Part shown: one piece after another, positions 1-12,148 of the stretch
Layout: every line of letters begins with the position of its first letter
Numbering within the stretch: the stretch's first letter is position 1
Source: Cyrtodaria siliqua
Lineage: Eukaryota > Mollusca > Bivalvia > Adapedonta > Hiatellidae
Direction of reading: 5' to 3'
Length of the DNA stretch: 64,000 nt
Assembly (NCBI GenBank): GCA_037043455.1
Contig: JAWPHD010011469.1
Span: forward strand, 1-64,000
The notes under the pieces: generated by a model
What the model was told of the DNA's origin: nothing
Database searches by the model: none
The model's input: only the letters and a program-made list of their open reading frames with translations
Program-made: the position numbers and the translations under genes

Positions 1-2
1 AT

Positions 3-269
3 TTAGCTCCTTACAAACAGCTATATGTTCATCTGAAACAAGTTAATACGAGTAGTAATTATTTCAATGGTGCACCAAGCACTATTATAGGTGTTGTGCC
101 TGTAGTAAATAAGAAGTTCGGAGATATAGTATATACAAGTTTTTATCCTGAATATCACTGTCTTATGAATGGGGCAATTTCTGAATTCACAATAGAAGTC
201 AGAGATGAGTATGGTAACAAGATATTTAATAGCGGTTTGCCTATGAGTTGTGTTTTAGAAATTATTTAA
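3..269 (+). CDS. C-terminal part of a virus-like element protein (cut by window start)
   Basis: An open frame runs from the window edge to TAA at 267-269 (88 codons). The end is beta-strand-like, with the segments NYFNGAPSTIIG near residues 20-31 and FTIEVRDEYGNKIF followed by GLPM near the C-terminus. I recognise this as the tail of a conserved structural-type protein of large DNA-virus-like elements (Polinton/adintovirus-like) found in invertebrate genomes. The recognition is from memory of the family, not a search. It lies 25 bp before the next ORF on the same strand, and two more genes of the same element follow. The N-terminal part of what may be the same family is at 40598-41029, but the two pieces do not overlap, so this window cannot prove the link. 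Its exact role in the particle is unknown. Confidence 0.5.
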   Translation, partial: LAPYKQLYVHLKQVNTSSNYFNGAPSTIIGVVPVVNKKFGDIVYTSFYPEYHCLMNGAISEFTIEVRDEYGNKIFNSGLPMSCVLEII

Positions 270-294
270 AAAATATATTTTTATAAAAAAAACA

Positions 295-792
295 ATGAGT
301 ATATTTGGACCACCAAGACCTAAAAAAACAGAAGACTTAGAGGCTTTGATAAATGATGTTCAAAATTTATATAGGCGAATTATGCCTTTTGTTGACCAGT
401 TTAATCATTTGAAAAATAGAGTTGATAATCTTAAATATGGAATTATAACAATATTTGCAGAGGCTAAGGGCCCACTTGTGTCAAACAGAATACTCTCATT
501 TGGTAATGGTGGAGCAGAAAAAAATGTGGGGCATGTAATGACACGCCGTGGACGGATTATGGGAATAGGTTTAGCATGTGAACGATTAGTTGGTGACGTA
601 TCTGTAATAGTTTCTGTCAATGGTGTTGAACAACCAAATTATGGTATAACGCTTCACATCATTCCACGCAATCATGATAACTTTGATAAACCTTTAGAGA
701 TTGGTGCTGGTTCTGTTGTTAACTTTGTATGTAAGGTTGCTAACGCTACAGCTGTAAATACGGTGGCATCATTATTAATTGAATTAATTTAA
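295..792 (+). CDS. Coiled-coil plus beta-rich virion-type protein, 165 aa
   Basis: The ORF is intact, with ATG at 295 and TAA at 790-792. Residues about 10-48 are hydrophilic with heptad-like leucines and isoleucines (EDLEALINDVQNLYRRI) and look like a coiled-coil stalk. Residues about 65-165 are rich in valine, glycine and isoleucine in alternating patterns (VSVIVSVNGV, GSVVNFVCKV, TVASLLIELI), as expected of a compact beta domain. A stalk plus a C-terminal beta knob suggests a trimeric fibre or appendage protein, but that is inference from shape only. It lies 25 bp after the preceding gene and 21 bp before the next, all on the plus strand, so the three read as one element operon-like block. 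There is no signal peptide and no stop or frameshift, so this is the best-preserved gene of the fragment. Confidence 0.55.
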   Translation: MSIFGPPRPKKTEDLEALINDVQNLYRRIMPFVDQFNHLKNRVDNLKYGIITIFAEAKGPLVSNRILSFGNGGAEKNVGHVMTRRGRIMGIGLACERLVGDVSVIVSVNGVEQPNYGITLHIIPRNHDNFDKPLEIGAGSVVNFVCKVANATAVNTVASLLIELI

Positions 793-813
793 TTTTTTAT
801 TTATTAATAAAAA

Positions 814-1403
814 ATGAAGCAACCGACAGCACCAAGTTTATATCCTGCTTTGTCAGTGGAAAATTCAGTGGAAAACGGACAAAATTATAGATTACAAAAG
901 ATTTCAGAGATTGAAAAAAAGTTAATTACAGAACGAGATATACGTCAGTCACTTTATAAAAAATATAAACGTGGTATTAATATTACAGATGGAATTGAAC
1001 TACCTTAATATCTGCAAGTGTTATTATGGCTGGGATTGGATTTGCTATTCCAGTTTTGCTACCTTTAGAAATAGCAGCAATAGTATGTGGAGCTACAGGT
1101 GTTTGTGTTAATTTTATCAGACGAAAGCTTAATGCAAAAGCTCAAAAACATCATGAAATAAAAACTTTGGCAGAGGCAAAGTTAAATAGTATAAAGCAGT
1201 TAATATCAAAAGCGTTGAGTGATGCACAAATATCTGATCAAGTGTTTAAGATGATTTTAGATGAGTTGGATAAATATTATAGTTTAAAAGAAGACACCAA
1301 ACAAAAAAAGGCTGAAATAAGTGAAGTTCAAAAAAAAGAACTAGTGGAGCAGGGAAGAAAAGAAGCAATGGCAACCTTACAAAAAAGTCTAAAAAGTGTG
1401 TGA
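814..1403 (+). pseudogene. Membrane/coiled-coil protein of the virus-like element, split by one frameshift
   Basis: Two consecutive frames belong to one gene. The first (814-1008, 64 aa) ends in a charged helix (ERDIRQSLYKKYKRGI). The second (1026-1403, 125 aa) starts with two hydrophobic stretches (about residues 2-15 and 17-30, with CGATGVCVNFI), then a basic turn (RRKLNAKAQKHHEIK) and a long charged coiled coil to the stop. The frame changes near 997-1000, consistent with loss of a single base. The paralogue at 37558-38001 (minus) has the same plan of N-terminal helix, two hydrophobic segments, basic turn and coiled coil, which supports reading these two ORFs as one gene. It is probably a membrane-associated virion or internal-membrane protein. 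That function is inferred from topology only. Confidence 0.6.
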
Positions 1404-1644
1404 TTTATTGTTTTAGTAGTGTGTTTGAGTATGATCCACCACCTTTGTATTCAAGGTCAGAAAATTGTTGATTTGAATGTAATTTTGATAAAAAATCAAC
1501 AAATTTGTTTTGTATTAAAGAAACATTTTATAATTTTGATAACTTATAAAAAAAAATTTAAACTTGCAATCTTCACTACCCCTATTTTAAAAAAGTTTTA
1601 TAAATCAAGTAAAATCACCATTTCATGGTGATTGTGAATTAATA

Positions 1645-1729
1645 CATATATATGTAAATTGGGTGTTACCGGATCAGGATCGAGCGAAGCGAGATCTCTG
1701 AGCCGGGACACCCAATTTACATATATATG
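1645..1729. repeat. Long hairpin A with perfect 22 bp arms
   Basis: Arms 1645-1666 and 1708-1729 are perfectly complementary (CATATATATGTAAATTGGGT.. against its reverse complement). The 41-base loop contains further self-pairing pieces (CCGG/CCGG, GATC/GATC) and two same-strand CGAG words. It sits about 240 bp after the stop of the last gene of the left virus-like element. It may be an element end, a terminator or an unrelated foldback insertion. No target duplication was recognised. Confidence 0.8.
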
Positions 1730-1954
1730 ATAATTATGATATAATCTCGTTAAAGTGACAAGTGTTTGTGGATATTTAACCTGTGTCATTATGTTGATGG
1801 TAATACAATCTCTTGCACCCAGATCTTTTCACAATAGGGCTTTCAAAATGCACTAAAAGATATGCATTATTAACGTCGCTCTGCTGATTTAAAACCAGAC
1901 ATACCAAATTAAATGTCTGGTTATGAATTGAATAGTTTTACATTTTCAAAAGAT

Positions 1955-2165
1955 AGTCGGTAAATAGAGAAGATAGATCTTTATTTCCAATTTCCAATAG
2001 GCTTAAAAGCCCATGAGGATACAAAATACAATTACAAAGCATGGCAACAGTGTAGTTATTACAAACAATACATGTCCAAATATGCAGTTTATCTTAACTG
2101 AGCTGATACAATGAGAAGGCGTTTATATAACACTTCCTTGCATAAATAAATTACAATTCATCACA
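1955..2165 (-). repeat. Dispersed repeat copy (likely LINE 3' UTR)
   Basis: About 200 bp closely match 27703-27895 in the same orientation (shared landmarks CTTTATTTCCAATTTC, GCCCATGAGGATACAA and TACAATGAGAAGGCGT). The second copy lies at the 3' side of the minus-strand LINE at 28.3-30.4 kb, so this is probably a LINE tail read on the minus strand. Confidence 0.6.
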
Positions 2166-2170
2166 ATTTC

Positions 2171-2312
2171 CTTAAAGGGACACTGTCCGTAACTTTTAGC
2201 TTATAAAACACCCAATAATTATGTTCGCAAACATTATACACTAAACATTATTCAATATTTAAAAGCAAGATTGTTTAACGGAATTCAATCGCGGTACAAA
2301 AAAAAAGCAAAT
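2171..2312 (-). repeat. MITE fragment, one terminal inverted repeat
   Basis: It begins with AAAGGGACACTGTCCGTAA and matches, in inverted orientation, the right 140 bp of the complete MITE at 60591-61104, ending near the shared GAATTCAATCGCGGTACAAA. The other end of the element is missing. Confidence 0.75.
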
Positions 2313-4187
2313 CCACTTGATTTCATCTTCAAGTTTATTACAAAATACACATATTCTATCGTAATGGCAATGTAACGTTATAGACTACAGAGGGTATAGG
2401 ACCATATGTTAGTGTTTGTTCGTGATTGATTAGTTTTCTTTTTATTAGTGAATACAACTCCCAGTTCTCTGTTATTACATGTTATAATTGTTACAACAAT
2501 TAATTGAAACATAATTTGTGTCTCTATTTGTATGTTACGTTACCATTACTATTTAATTAAATTAATACTATTTGTATGTTGAGGAACCATTACTATTTAA
2601 TTAAATTTATAATAATAAGAGCATGTTTTTTTTTTATATCCGTTTGATTTAACTTTAAACAATAGAACATTTTCTAATATATAATATTGCAATGTTGTCA
2701 TCACACGCATGTTCCCATATGCATTCTACATTTCGACCAACAGTGTAGCATGAACTAGCAAACTTTTATAAGACACTTACAGTGTTTTAATAATCGCTTT
2801 TACCATATTTTAAAAGGTCTAACTGCCAGATACAACTTTTTTATGAACATCTTCCTTTCCGAATATTTAATAACATAAGGTCGTAAGTGCAATTGGTCAG
2901 ATTACAAAGTCAACATTAAATACTTTATTTTATGAGAAAGCAAACTACAGCTTATGTCATATGAAGATTGTTCAGAAAATTCACACAGTTGTTACTGTCA
3001 GTCCGTTTTTTTCACTTTCCCGAAAACTATGATTTTTAACTTACGACGTTATAATTCTAGACCATCCATATATAGAGATTATTTAAATGCTGGGATGGAT
3101 TATAGAGAAATCCTTCAAGAGTGGTATAGACGTGTGGTTCTTTTCACGAACGAGCGTATGAGAGTGAGTGAAAAAACAACAACACGTCTACCATCGAGGG
3201 AAGGATTACCCAATAACCGATTCGGACAGTTAACTAATCTATTTATTACATTTTAAGTCAGTTTATTGACGCCATCACTCAACGTCGCAACGTTAGTTAT
3301 TACGTCGCAGTGTTAGTTATTATTGTGTTCTGAGTTAGTTATTAATTTATTCTTGTTATTAACATATTCTTGCATCCATCCACCGTGTAATACGCGGATC
3401 CCCGTGAGGTTGCCGGGGTAGAATACAACCACTGAAAACACACCACCCAATGCAGAGGTAGGACCATCCCCCTACCCCCTCCCCCCTCCCCCCAATTCAT
3501 ATTATTTTTTTCATTTTTTACCATGCTCATTCAAGATCATGACACCGCGTACGCAAACGTGGAAACGTGTCACCATCGTAAATGGCAGCAACTCTGCAGT
3601 TTTGCAGGTAAGAAGGTTCTAGGCCCATTCTACATATTTTATCTTGATGTAAGTGGAGGATGAGCCTGGCATTTTCATTCCTGTTAGGCGTCATATAACC
3701 TTTTATGTGTTGGTGCGCCTTAAAACCCAGTTCAATTCAAAGTAAAACACGGAAAGCCTTATCCCGAATGGAAGAAAATACTTTCTATCCGGAATGTAAA
3801 ACGCGGATATCCTAATCGGTATGTAAGAACACCCACGGTTGTCGGCTTAAAATAAACACACACATTTAAGTATTTGTATGCTCTTTTGTCGAACGCTAAA
3901 TCAAATCACAAAATCAAACTAAATCACAGTATGTTAGTGATTTTAACTATACGTACGCATGATTCAAAATAAAATTGTTTTAGCTTTACCTACTGACGTA
4001 TGCATCATATTTTCTGGATTAAATAGCTATTTTACTTTATAATTTCTTATACTAATATACTGCTGATATGTTGACTATTTGAATGAAGCAAACAAAAATC
4101 AAAGTGTATACTCGCAAATATGATTAACGAAAATATTCCTACTTTGTCCCAATTCCTACTTTGCGCACGGACTATTCCGGAATAACA
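2313..4187. other. No recognisable gene; AT-rich repeats
   Basis: AT-rich sequence with short duplications (GTTAGTTATTA near 3290-3350; TTTGTATGTTGAGG near 2500-2600). A 100-codon frame at 2954-3256 has no recognisable family and no supporting splice or repeat context, so I do not call it. A short exon-like piece at 3582-3607 (ATGGCAGCAACTCTGCAG, then a GTAAG donor) resembles 57265-57290. Confidence 0.5.
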
Positions 4188-4415
4188 TTACTACTACATT
4201 GCTACTACGATTATAATAATTATTATACTAGAAGAAACGATAATAATAACTACAACAACAACAAACAAAACTATAATACTACTAATACTACTCCTACTAC
4301 TCCTCCTCCTTACCTCCTCCGCCTCCTCCGCCTCCTCTTCCTACTACTACTACTAATGCTACCACTGCTACTACCACTATAAAACTACTACTACTGCTAC
4401 TACGACTACTACTAT

Positions 4416-4460
<45 letters not shown>

Positions 4461-4499
4461 AACTACTACTACTACGACTACTACTATTACTACTAATAC

Positions 4500-4531
<32 letters not shown>

Positions 4532-4637
4532 ATACTACTACTACTACTACGACTACTACTATTACTACTAATACTACTACTACTACTACTACAACAACTA
4601 CTACTACTAGTAGTACTACTACTACTATTACTACTAT

Positions 4638-4673
<36 letters not shown>

Positions 4674-4765
4674 TACAACAACTACTACTACTACTACTAC
4701 TAATAATAATAATAATAATAATAATGCTAGTACTAATACTCCTACTAATACTAGTGCTACTATTA
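4188..4765. repeat. (TAC)n/(ACT)n microsatellite block, about 580 bp
   Basis: Almost uninterrupted ACT/TAC trinucleotides with occasional AAT and CCT variants. The frame over 4161-4382 is only a reading of this repeat. Confidence 0.95.
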
Positions 4766-5743
4766 TTACAGTGGGTTGGGCGTTAAACGTCCAAATTCAA
4801 AATGAAAGGGAAATGTATATTTAGTTTCGGATTTATCCTTTTAGTTATACGGTAGCAAAATTTGTGATTTTTTAATAGTAGATTTTGCACCAATATTTAC
4901 ATAATTTCATTGTATCCGTAGAAGTGTAAAACTTTAACAAGTTAATTTATTTGATGATTACATTTTGATTGTTGTCCCTACTATTTATTGTAACAACAAA
5001 TATTAATATCTCAGTCTATTGTGACAGTATTTTTTTTTGGTTTCAAAAACGCACTTCATTGGGGTAATAAAGAGTCGTGTTTTTTTCTGAGAGGTACATG
5101 TAGGGATATATGTTGCATGGAAAAATGCACCAAATCATTACACTGCTGCATAAATTTATGCTTAACAGTCTCAATCAAACCGAGACTGCAATATTTCGTA
5201 TGTGTCGTGCTCGGCCATTTCCAAAGGTCCATTATCATACTCTTTTATATGATATATCTTCAAGCCAGGAAAATTTTAAAATAATCTAAAATACATAAAC
5301 TGAGAAAATTGAATTTAAACAGTAAATGATTCTTATTATTCTTATTACCAATGATTTTATACTCCCCCAAAGCACTGTATTATTAAACAAATATGGAAAC
5401 AGCATTTATTGTTTTGTTTTTCATTCACAAATGCGCTTACCCATCCAATTGTCATCGTTAATTTTGCTATGATCACCATGCAGTGGCTTCATCACTCAAT
5501 TGACATGTCGCCAGTACTTAGATATCTTCGCCCTATTGTTGATGTCGGAGTATATTGACAATAGGTTATATTATAACATAGCTGCACGTCCTTTATTACC
5601 CTGTTATACAGTGACACGTACTGTTGTTTGTCGGAGGTATCGTTTTGGTTTGATTGGTTGAATTGAATAAATGATTGACAACTGGCGACATGTTAATTCG
5701 GTTAACCTTACTGGTCAGTTGGATAAAACGGAGTGTGATTGAT
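4766..5743. other. No recognisable gene
   Basis: Unique-looking AT-rich sequence. The overlapping 60-87 codon frames on both strands (5021-5284) show no family features. GTTGATGTCGG, GACATGTCGCC and ACTGGCGACATGTTAATTCG near 5500-5700 hint at an old imperfect inverted repeat. Confidence 0.4.
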
Positions 5744-5748
5744 CAAAC

Positions 5749-5780
<32 letters not shown>

Positions 5781-6134
5781 AAACAATAATAATTATATTA
5801 ATAAAAATAATAATAATAATATAATCATGATAATAATAACAATAATGATATTAATAATAATGATAATAATAATAATAATATAATAATAATAATTATAATA
5901 ATACAAACAATAATAATAATAAAATAATTAAATAATAATGATAATAATAATTATTATAATAATAATAATATAATAATAATAATATTATAATATTAATAAT
6001 AAGAATACAAACAATAATAATAATAATAATTATATAAATAATAATAATAATAATAATATAGTAATAAGGATAATTATAATAAAAATATAATAATAATAAT
6101 AATAATAATAATATTAATAATAATAATGATATAA

Positions 6135-6165
<31 letters not shown>

Positions 6166-6262
6166 TAAAAATAATATAATAATAATGATAATAATAATAT
6201 TAATAATAATAAGAATATAATAATAATAATAATAATGATAATAATAAAAAACAATAACAATA
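5744..6262. repeat. (AAT)n microsatellite block, about 520 bp
   Basis: Long run of AAT/TAA units broken by ACA, ATG and ATT variants, the second trinucleotide block within 2 kb. Confidence 0.95.
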
Positions 6263-6664
6263 ATACAATAATATTGATCAGTCTATTAGCAGTGTTTTAT
6301 GTTACATTACTTTGTCTCGGATCGTCAGTGTCTTTTTGGGACACAACAATCGCGTTTTCTTAAGAGAAGTCTTTAAATAGAATAATACTAATATTAACTA
6401 TATCAACAGTTCCAACCAAACTGGATGCTATATTTATATAATTTACTATAACAGTGTAATATTTATATTCCATGATAATTAAAATAATTTATTTTTTAGC
6501 CCTTTGAATTGGAAGTTACTTATAGAGGTGAGCTCACATGGCTAACATAATATATTGACAGTACAAATGTGCATTAAATTAATTTAATAACAGAAATTTA
6601 GTACTTATTATTTGACCTTACGGTCATATTTTATGTCGGTTTGTTTTCAGAAAATATAGTATAA

Positions 6665-7090
6665 ATAGATACTGAAAACGGGCTCCCTTTGAAGCAACAC
6701 ACAAACAACAGAGACAAAAAGCAGACTCAGTTGTATTGAGTCTGTACATGATATGTTATATAAGGTGCAAAACCTCTCACGCCTCTAGCACCGCCTTAAG
6801 CGGTATTCTACTTTAATGCCAAAAACATTGGCCTTTGATGATCAGTAAGTAAATATACCACTGATTTGTAGTCAAGCGACATTTTACAGCCGCCACACAG
6901 CACTATACGAAAGCTAGACTGAGTGTGCATGTTAATAAATACTAAAAATGGGATCCCTTGGAAGCAACAAACAATAGAGAAAAGAAGCGACTCGGTTTTA
7001 TTGAGTATGTTCATAAGAGGTATTATAAGGTGCAACACCTCTGACGCCCTCTATCACCAGCTTAACTGGTGTACTGAAAATGGGATCCTT
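6665..7090 (+). repeat. Two direct copies of a 160-190 bp repeat
   Basis: The units at 6665-6850 and 6926-7090 share AAGCAACA, GACTCAGTTGTATTGAGT-type sequence, TATAAGGTGCAA and CTAGCACCGCCTTAAGCGG-like landmarks. A third copy in inverted orientation lies at 63335-63545. The function is unknown. It is a dispersed repeat, and I found no coding content. Confidence 0.7.
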
Positions 7091-8428
7091 GGATCCAAAC
7101 AGACAGAAACAAGATAAATGTCCTCCATCCGAGGAAATATGTCCGAGAAAAAATGTTAGATTTGCATCATACATAAAATTTATCTTTACAATAAGTCAAA
7201 TGTTAGACTAAACTACAGATTTGAGAAACAAAAAAAAAACGTGACAATTCATTTGGTCCTTAAAGAGTCATAACTCTCAAATAAATTGAAAGGAAGATGT
7301 AATATGCTCATATTCTCAGGATAGCAAACAATCCTTCCCAAAATTGTTTGAATCTGTTCAAAACTGATTGAGTTCAAGTTTCTTATAAGGCTATAATAAG
7401 TAATAAAAGAGCCAACACACCAGTAGAAATTGTTGAATCACAATGACAATGATATATATTCATCTTCACATCATGGCAAACAATCATGCATAATTAGAAT
7501 TGAATCCCTTCAACTCTAAATGATTATTTATTTAGACTAGACAACGTCAATAGACAATGTCTATAAGAAGCATTGCGTGTGGAATCACAAACGCAAAGGG
7601 TTGACAATAGTGCTACCACCATGGAACGGACAGTGGCTAAATGGCCACTGTGGGGTATGAACGTGCTCATAAACAAATAGTTTTTCTTAGTGTACATATC
7701 ATGTCACCACAGATGGCCTTTGTCGCAGTAGCTTCTTAAATCACTTGTAGATTTTGAAAGTGAATTATATTAACCGTAATACAATTCTGAAAAGATATTT
7801 CGGAGTTTCTTGTTAAGACATTCCTGCTGAGGTTGCCTGTTAGTTATACAAAGCTTACAAAGTCCTCAATTCGAATATAAGCTCTAGGTAAACAAAATAG
7901 TCGAGAAATATAAACCCCATAAGAGATTTTTAGGGGAACATCCCCGTCTTATTATTTCTATTGGTTTGATACGAGTTTATTTAATATCTCTAATAACTAC
8001 TAATTGGCACTTATTTCGCTTTGCACTGAAATGGTATTACTTTCTAAATCACATATTATAAATACTTCATTTCTTAGAACTAAACCATATGTACGCCTAA
8101 CACCTTTAAATCTTCATTCGGCAACCTCGTTTCATGTTCCTTCTAATAATATTACCATGAATTTTCATAATGGCTCAAAAGTTTCAGTTACTCCTCTTGG
8201 ATCACCTGTTTTGAGTAAATACCATATAAAGTTTACTTTCAGAAATCGTCTGGTTCATTCCAGACGCAGAGTTTTTCCGTCTATTAGTAAGTACATTGCT
8301 AAGTGGTGCATTTGTTGCAATTATTTATCTTGCAAGTCCTCCATTAAATCAGCTGTTCATAGTAGAATGTTTAATGTCTGGCTTCAAATATTGATTGAAG
8401 TACATCTCGCGTCATTTAAGTTTTGACT
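7091..8428. other. Repeat debris, no gene
   Basis: Contains one 'AGAGTCATAACTCTC' type bivalve-style repeat unit near 7255-7420 and a short LINE 3'-end remnant (minus) at 7583-7665 (CACAAACGCAAAGGGTTGAC, shared with the other LINE tails). The frame at 8004-8426 shows no recognised domain by itself. Confidence 0.45.
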
Positions 8429-8541
8429 TGAAACGTTGTGGTATACAATGTGTTGGACAAACAGGTCGATCTTTAAAAGTTCGATTTCGTGAACATAAAT
8501 ATAATGCAGGTAATACTAAAAAGTTAACAAATTACTTGTAA
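8429..8541 (+). pseudogene. GIY-YIG endonuclease-like remnant
   Basis: A short frame reads LKRCGIQCVGQTGRSLKVRF followed by REHKYNAG and ends at TAA 8539-8541. The pattern C-G-x-Q-x-VGQT-x-RSL-x-x-R-x-x-EH is typical of the GIY-YIG nuclease found at the C-terminus of Penelope-like elements. A Cys-rich stretch (KWCICCNYLSCKS) in another frame about 130 bp upstream would fit the preceding linker. It is therefore probably a decayed element, with no intact RT visible. Confidence 0.5.
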
Positions 8542-8814
8542 AAAATGTACAAGTATTTTTTTTAAATTGTATTGCTTTTATTTTTATATTTGAAGATTTT
8601 TGCTTCAAAACATCATTCTCTACCCTTATTCAAAAATACGGATGCAGCAAAATTTGGAAGCACATACAAGTTCATGTCATTATGTTTTATATCGAAGGAA
8701 TCATTAGATTTGCCATTAAAACAAACATATTTGACGAGAATGTCAATATATGTGATACAGTTACAAAATGCAAGTGTTACGTTTTAAGTTGAACACCTCT
8801 CAACATCACCTTAT

Positions 8815-8985
8815 CAAAGATTTTTTTCCGAAAGTTGTTAATATAAAGGTTATATCATTGGACTGGAAATAAATTAATTAAAACAATGAGTCGTAGATTA
8901 TTGAAATCGGTTAAGTAGTTTAGAAGATATGGGGAATTAAAAACAACCATTTTATCATACTAAGTCAATGAAGTCGTCAATTCTT
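8815..8985 (+). repeat. Dispersed repeat, second copy at 59760-59890
   Basis: Shared landmarks in the same orientation are ATGAGTCGTAG, TTATTGAA and AAAACAACCATTTTATCATACT versus AAATAGCAATTTCACCATACT. Nothing coding is seen. Confidence 0.6.
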
Positions 8986-9761
8986 TATTTAGTTTTCTGC
9001 ATACTGCAGTACACTTTGCATATAAAACACAAAATAAAAATAAAATTTGTTGTCGTAAATAACAGATTTTATTTCATCTCGAAGCGATCAAACCTCGCAT
9101 TCGTGAAAATATAAAGTTTTCATATTTCTCGATAAGATAAAATCTCTCATTCACTCCAAAACAACACGTTCAACGATACTGTCATCGTCGAAACCCACGT
9201 TTGATTGATTACGTTATACTCCATTCAGGTGGAGAGTAAACAAATCACACGGGGGTATCCGACGATGCGATACTGTCTGCTGATTTGAATTTCAATTTGC
9301 TTTTCGTTATCCATGTTTGGCCTTTTCCCCCCTGTAAGACGGTCTTTAATGATCTGACAACTGCTATTCAGTTATAATCAAAGATGGAAAATAAACATCA
9401 ACAGATGAGAATCTTTAATAAGTTGAATCACGTATTTACGTTATTTAAAGATGTGAACAGTTTTCACACACGTACTATGCACTCGTCCGCAATAATGGGA
9501 CTGTTACTGTTGAATGTGGCGTGGTTAACTTAAATCATTTTTACCTTTCATGAGTTATTTGAAATTACATAAATATGCACATAGGAACATATTTTGTAAT
9601 AGGATTACTGTGCTTCATTTAGAATGTATATAGTTTCCACAAGTTTGCCTTATGTCACTCTACTAAAACCACGCATTTATTGCATCTAATCTTGAAATTT
9701 TGAAGTAAACATGAAATGACCTGATATAGGATTTTAGAAAGTAAAATGTAAACAAGGAAAG

Positions 9762-10025
9762 TTTGTGTGTTTGTTTTCTTTGTTGGTATGGTGTTTTACG
9801 TCATTTGCAACACATGTAAGGTTATATATGACGGTCGATTGTTTTTGTGGTGGAGGCAGATCACCCACTTTACCTGGGTAGAACCAGTACTGTACACCTC
9901 CCGCCATCCGTAAGAATCGACACTTCCTCACAAGTCGAACTCCCAGTGGGATTCGAACCCGCAGCGACGCGAGGCGATGGTTTACAACGCAACGTTGTTT
10001 ACCATTCGGCCACGGAGAGGTTCAC
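9762..10025 (-). mobile_element. tRNA-derived SINE with 10 bp target duplication
   Basis: Read on the minus strand it starts with a tRNA-like head (CTCCGTGGCCGAATGG as A box, GGGTTCGAATCCC as B box). The central core contains GGTTCTACCCAGG, then a tail. It is flanked by ACAAGGAAAG at 9752-9761 and 10026-10035, a perfect target-site duplication. The same 13 bp core is in the SINEs at 20134 and 29654, which have different heads. Confidence 0.85.
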
Positions 10026-10384
10026 ACAAGGAAAGAGATGCTCGTCAGATGCTCGTCAGATGCTCGTCAAATGTGTAAGTTTTCAGTAACAGTTTTTACC
10101 TACACTGTATTAACAAGTATTACTTCATTATATACCTATAAAAGCGGCATGTCTCATCCCATGCAAAAGTATTATATAAGGATGTTTTTGTTTATCAAAT
10201 TATAAATCAGACGCATTCCGGGAAACTCAATAAACATGATAAAACAAGAATTTATTAAATAAATGTTTCATAAACACAATGCTGCGGATTTAAGTGAATG
10301 TCCAATGAGACGCATGCAGATAAAAAAAACACCAGATAAGAACCTCAACACACCCCCATCCCCCCCATATATATTTCCCTGTAT

Positions 10385-10950
10385 CGGTATATCGGTATAG
10401 TACCAACATTGGGGACTACCGTGGAAAATGTTGCTCCTATGGTAGGAATGAAACAATAAATGTGTACAGTTGTCTTATTTCCCTGGGTTGGTCCGTTGCG
10501 GAGAAAATAATTATTAATTGCACAATGGGTTTTGCGTGTATCTCCGCAGTAGGCCCTAATTACTAATATTATCCAACTTTTTACAGATACGAAATTCCTA
10601 TTTTAAAACAAAATGCTTAAAGGGCATGCAAATGACCGAGTGAGGGAAGGGGGACGCGGAAGGTGGTGGGCTTTGGGGAGGATTTAGTTGCTAAATATTC
10701 CGAGAGTAAACGTTTTGTTATAACGCTCAGAATAACATTTCGCCTGGAATTGTTCATTCATAAAAAAGAAGGATATCCACAAGCTCGACAGAATGCACCA
10801 TTTTAATATTATTGTTTTTTAAACTGTGAGAGCATGCCCCAATATCCACCAGAAACTTCCATATATTTTAAAATCGGCCATCTACGCCCTTGCTCATTGG
10901 TGTATTTTTACGTCTTTTAGCATCGAAATAACACATTTAGCACGCGATTT
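10385..10950 (+). repeat. Dispersed repeat, copy 1 (copy 2 at 20010-20880)
   Basis: Shared order of landmarks in both copies: GTACCAACATTGGGGA, ACAATAAAT, a G-rich stretch, AAATATTCCGA, TCAGAATAACATTTCGC, GAATGCACCATTTTAAT and TTAAAATCGGCC. No ORF is conserved between the copies, so it is probably a non-coding transposable element. Confidence 0.7.
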
Positions 10951-12148
10951 GTGATGATGACTTTTGATATTGTTTTTATATATACATATATATAACCAGA
11001 ACCGATCAAACATGTCTGTGCCAATTTCTTCTACGTAAAGGTGTATTTAGATTGCTCTAAAATCGTCCTCTGACTGCACCTTGTTTGAGTTGGAAAAACG
11101 GGAAATGCGCAGTAAAGCAGTCTTACTTTGGACGTTGTTCATGCGAAATGCTTTGGAATAACGTATATATTTTCAAAACAAATATTTAGAGTGCACTCAA
11201 CAGTTTAATGTACATTTCTCAATAATCAAACCCATGACAAGCCCTTAGCCTGAATCCTTGAGCAAAAAATCACACCATCATTGTGTCATACATTTCTTAG
11301 AAGACAATAAAATAACCCTTGTTTCCATACCAAATAAAAGTATCAAAACGCATTTTCTGTAAAACTTTAGTCTCATTTCTTTAAGATTACCCCACCCCTT
11401 AAAACATGCTAAGAAAGCAATTTTAGCAATGTTTCAAATGTCAAATAAAAAAAAATCCTAAGCATATCAGGGTCATTTCTGCACTCACCAAGCTCTTGCA
11501 TATTAGTAAATGCTAAATTTTACATACCTTCGTCGGCTTTTTAACAAGTTATTCCATGCTGATCACCCCGTGAGTCAAAATCAGCCATTTTACCTACTTT
11601 TTGGAAGTGTTTGATAGTTTCGCATTTTTCTATTTATATCCTCCAAAATATCCAAAGAATGCATACTCCAATACACCAAAATATACTTAGAAGTACTCAA
11701 AACTGAAAAAAAACACATCAAACATGCACTTCATAATTGTTATAAATAGCATCCATGGACCTAAAAGATGCTTAGTTGATTTCTTTCTGATTTACAGACA
11801 TGGACATTCGTGCGAAACTGATGAGTGCCCTCTTATTAGTAAAAATACGTTTCGGACGTTGTTTATGCGGAAAGCTTTGGGCTAACGTATATATTTAGAG
11901 AGACAAACTGTTTTTAGAAGGCGAATAGTTTTCGGAATAACATATATATTTGTGTCCACAAATATATAATTACTACCGGATTTTTGGGGACAATATTATC
12001 TTTTTCGGAGTAACATATATATTTGCCTGTATCATATATATTTTTGTATTCAATACATATATTTTATATGTATCTTACAACATATAGTCACGTATGGCGC
12101 CTCATAGAATATGGCCCGTTTCATGGAATTCTAAGATCGCTTTCATTA
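10951..12148. other. No gene; duplicated AT-rich segment
   Basis: GGACGTTGTTCATGCG..AACGTATATATTT near 11133 recurs near 11849, and the 3' part holds several ACATATATATTTG words. Otherwise I see nothing. Confidence 0.45.

Noticed and set aside
2954..3256. 100-codon plus-strand frame
   Set aside because: No recognised family, no promoter, splice or repeat support; compatible with chance.
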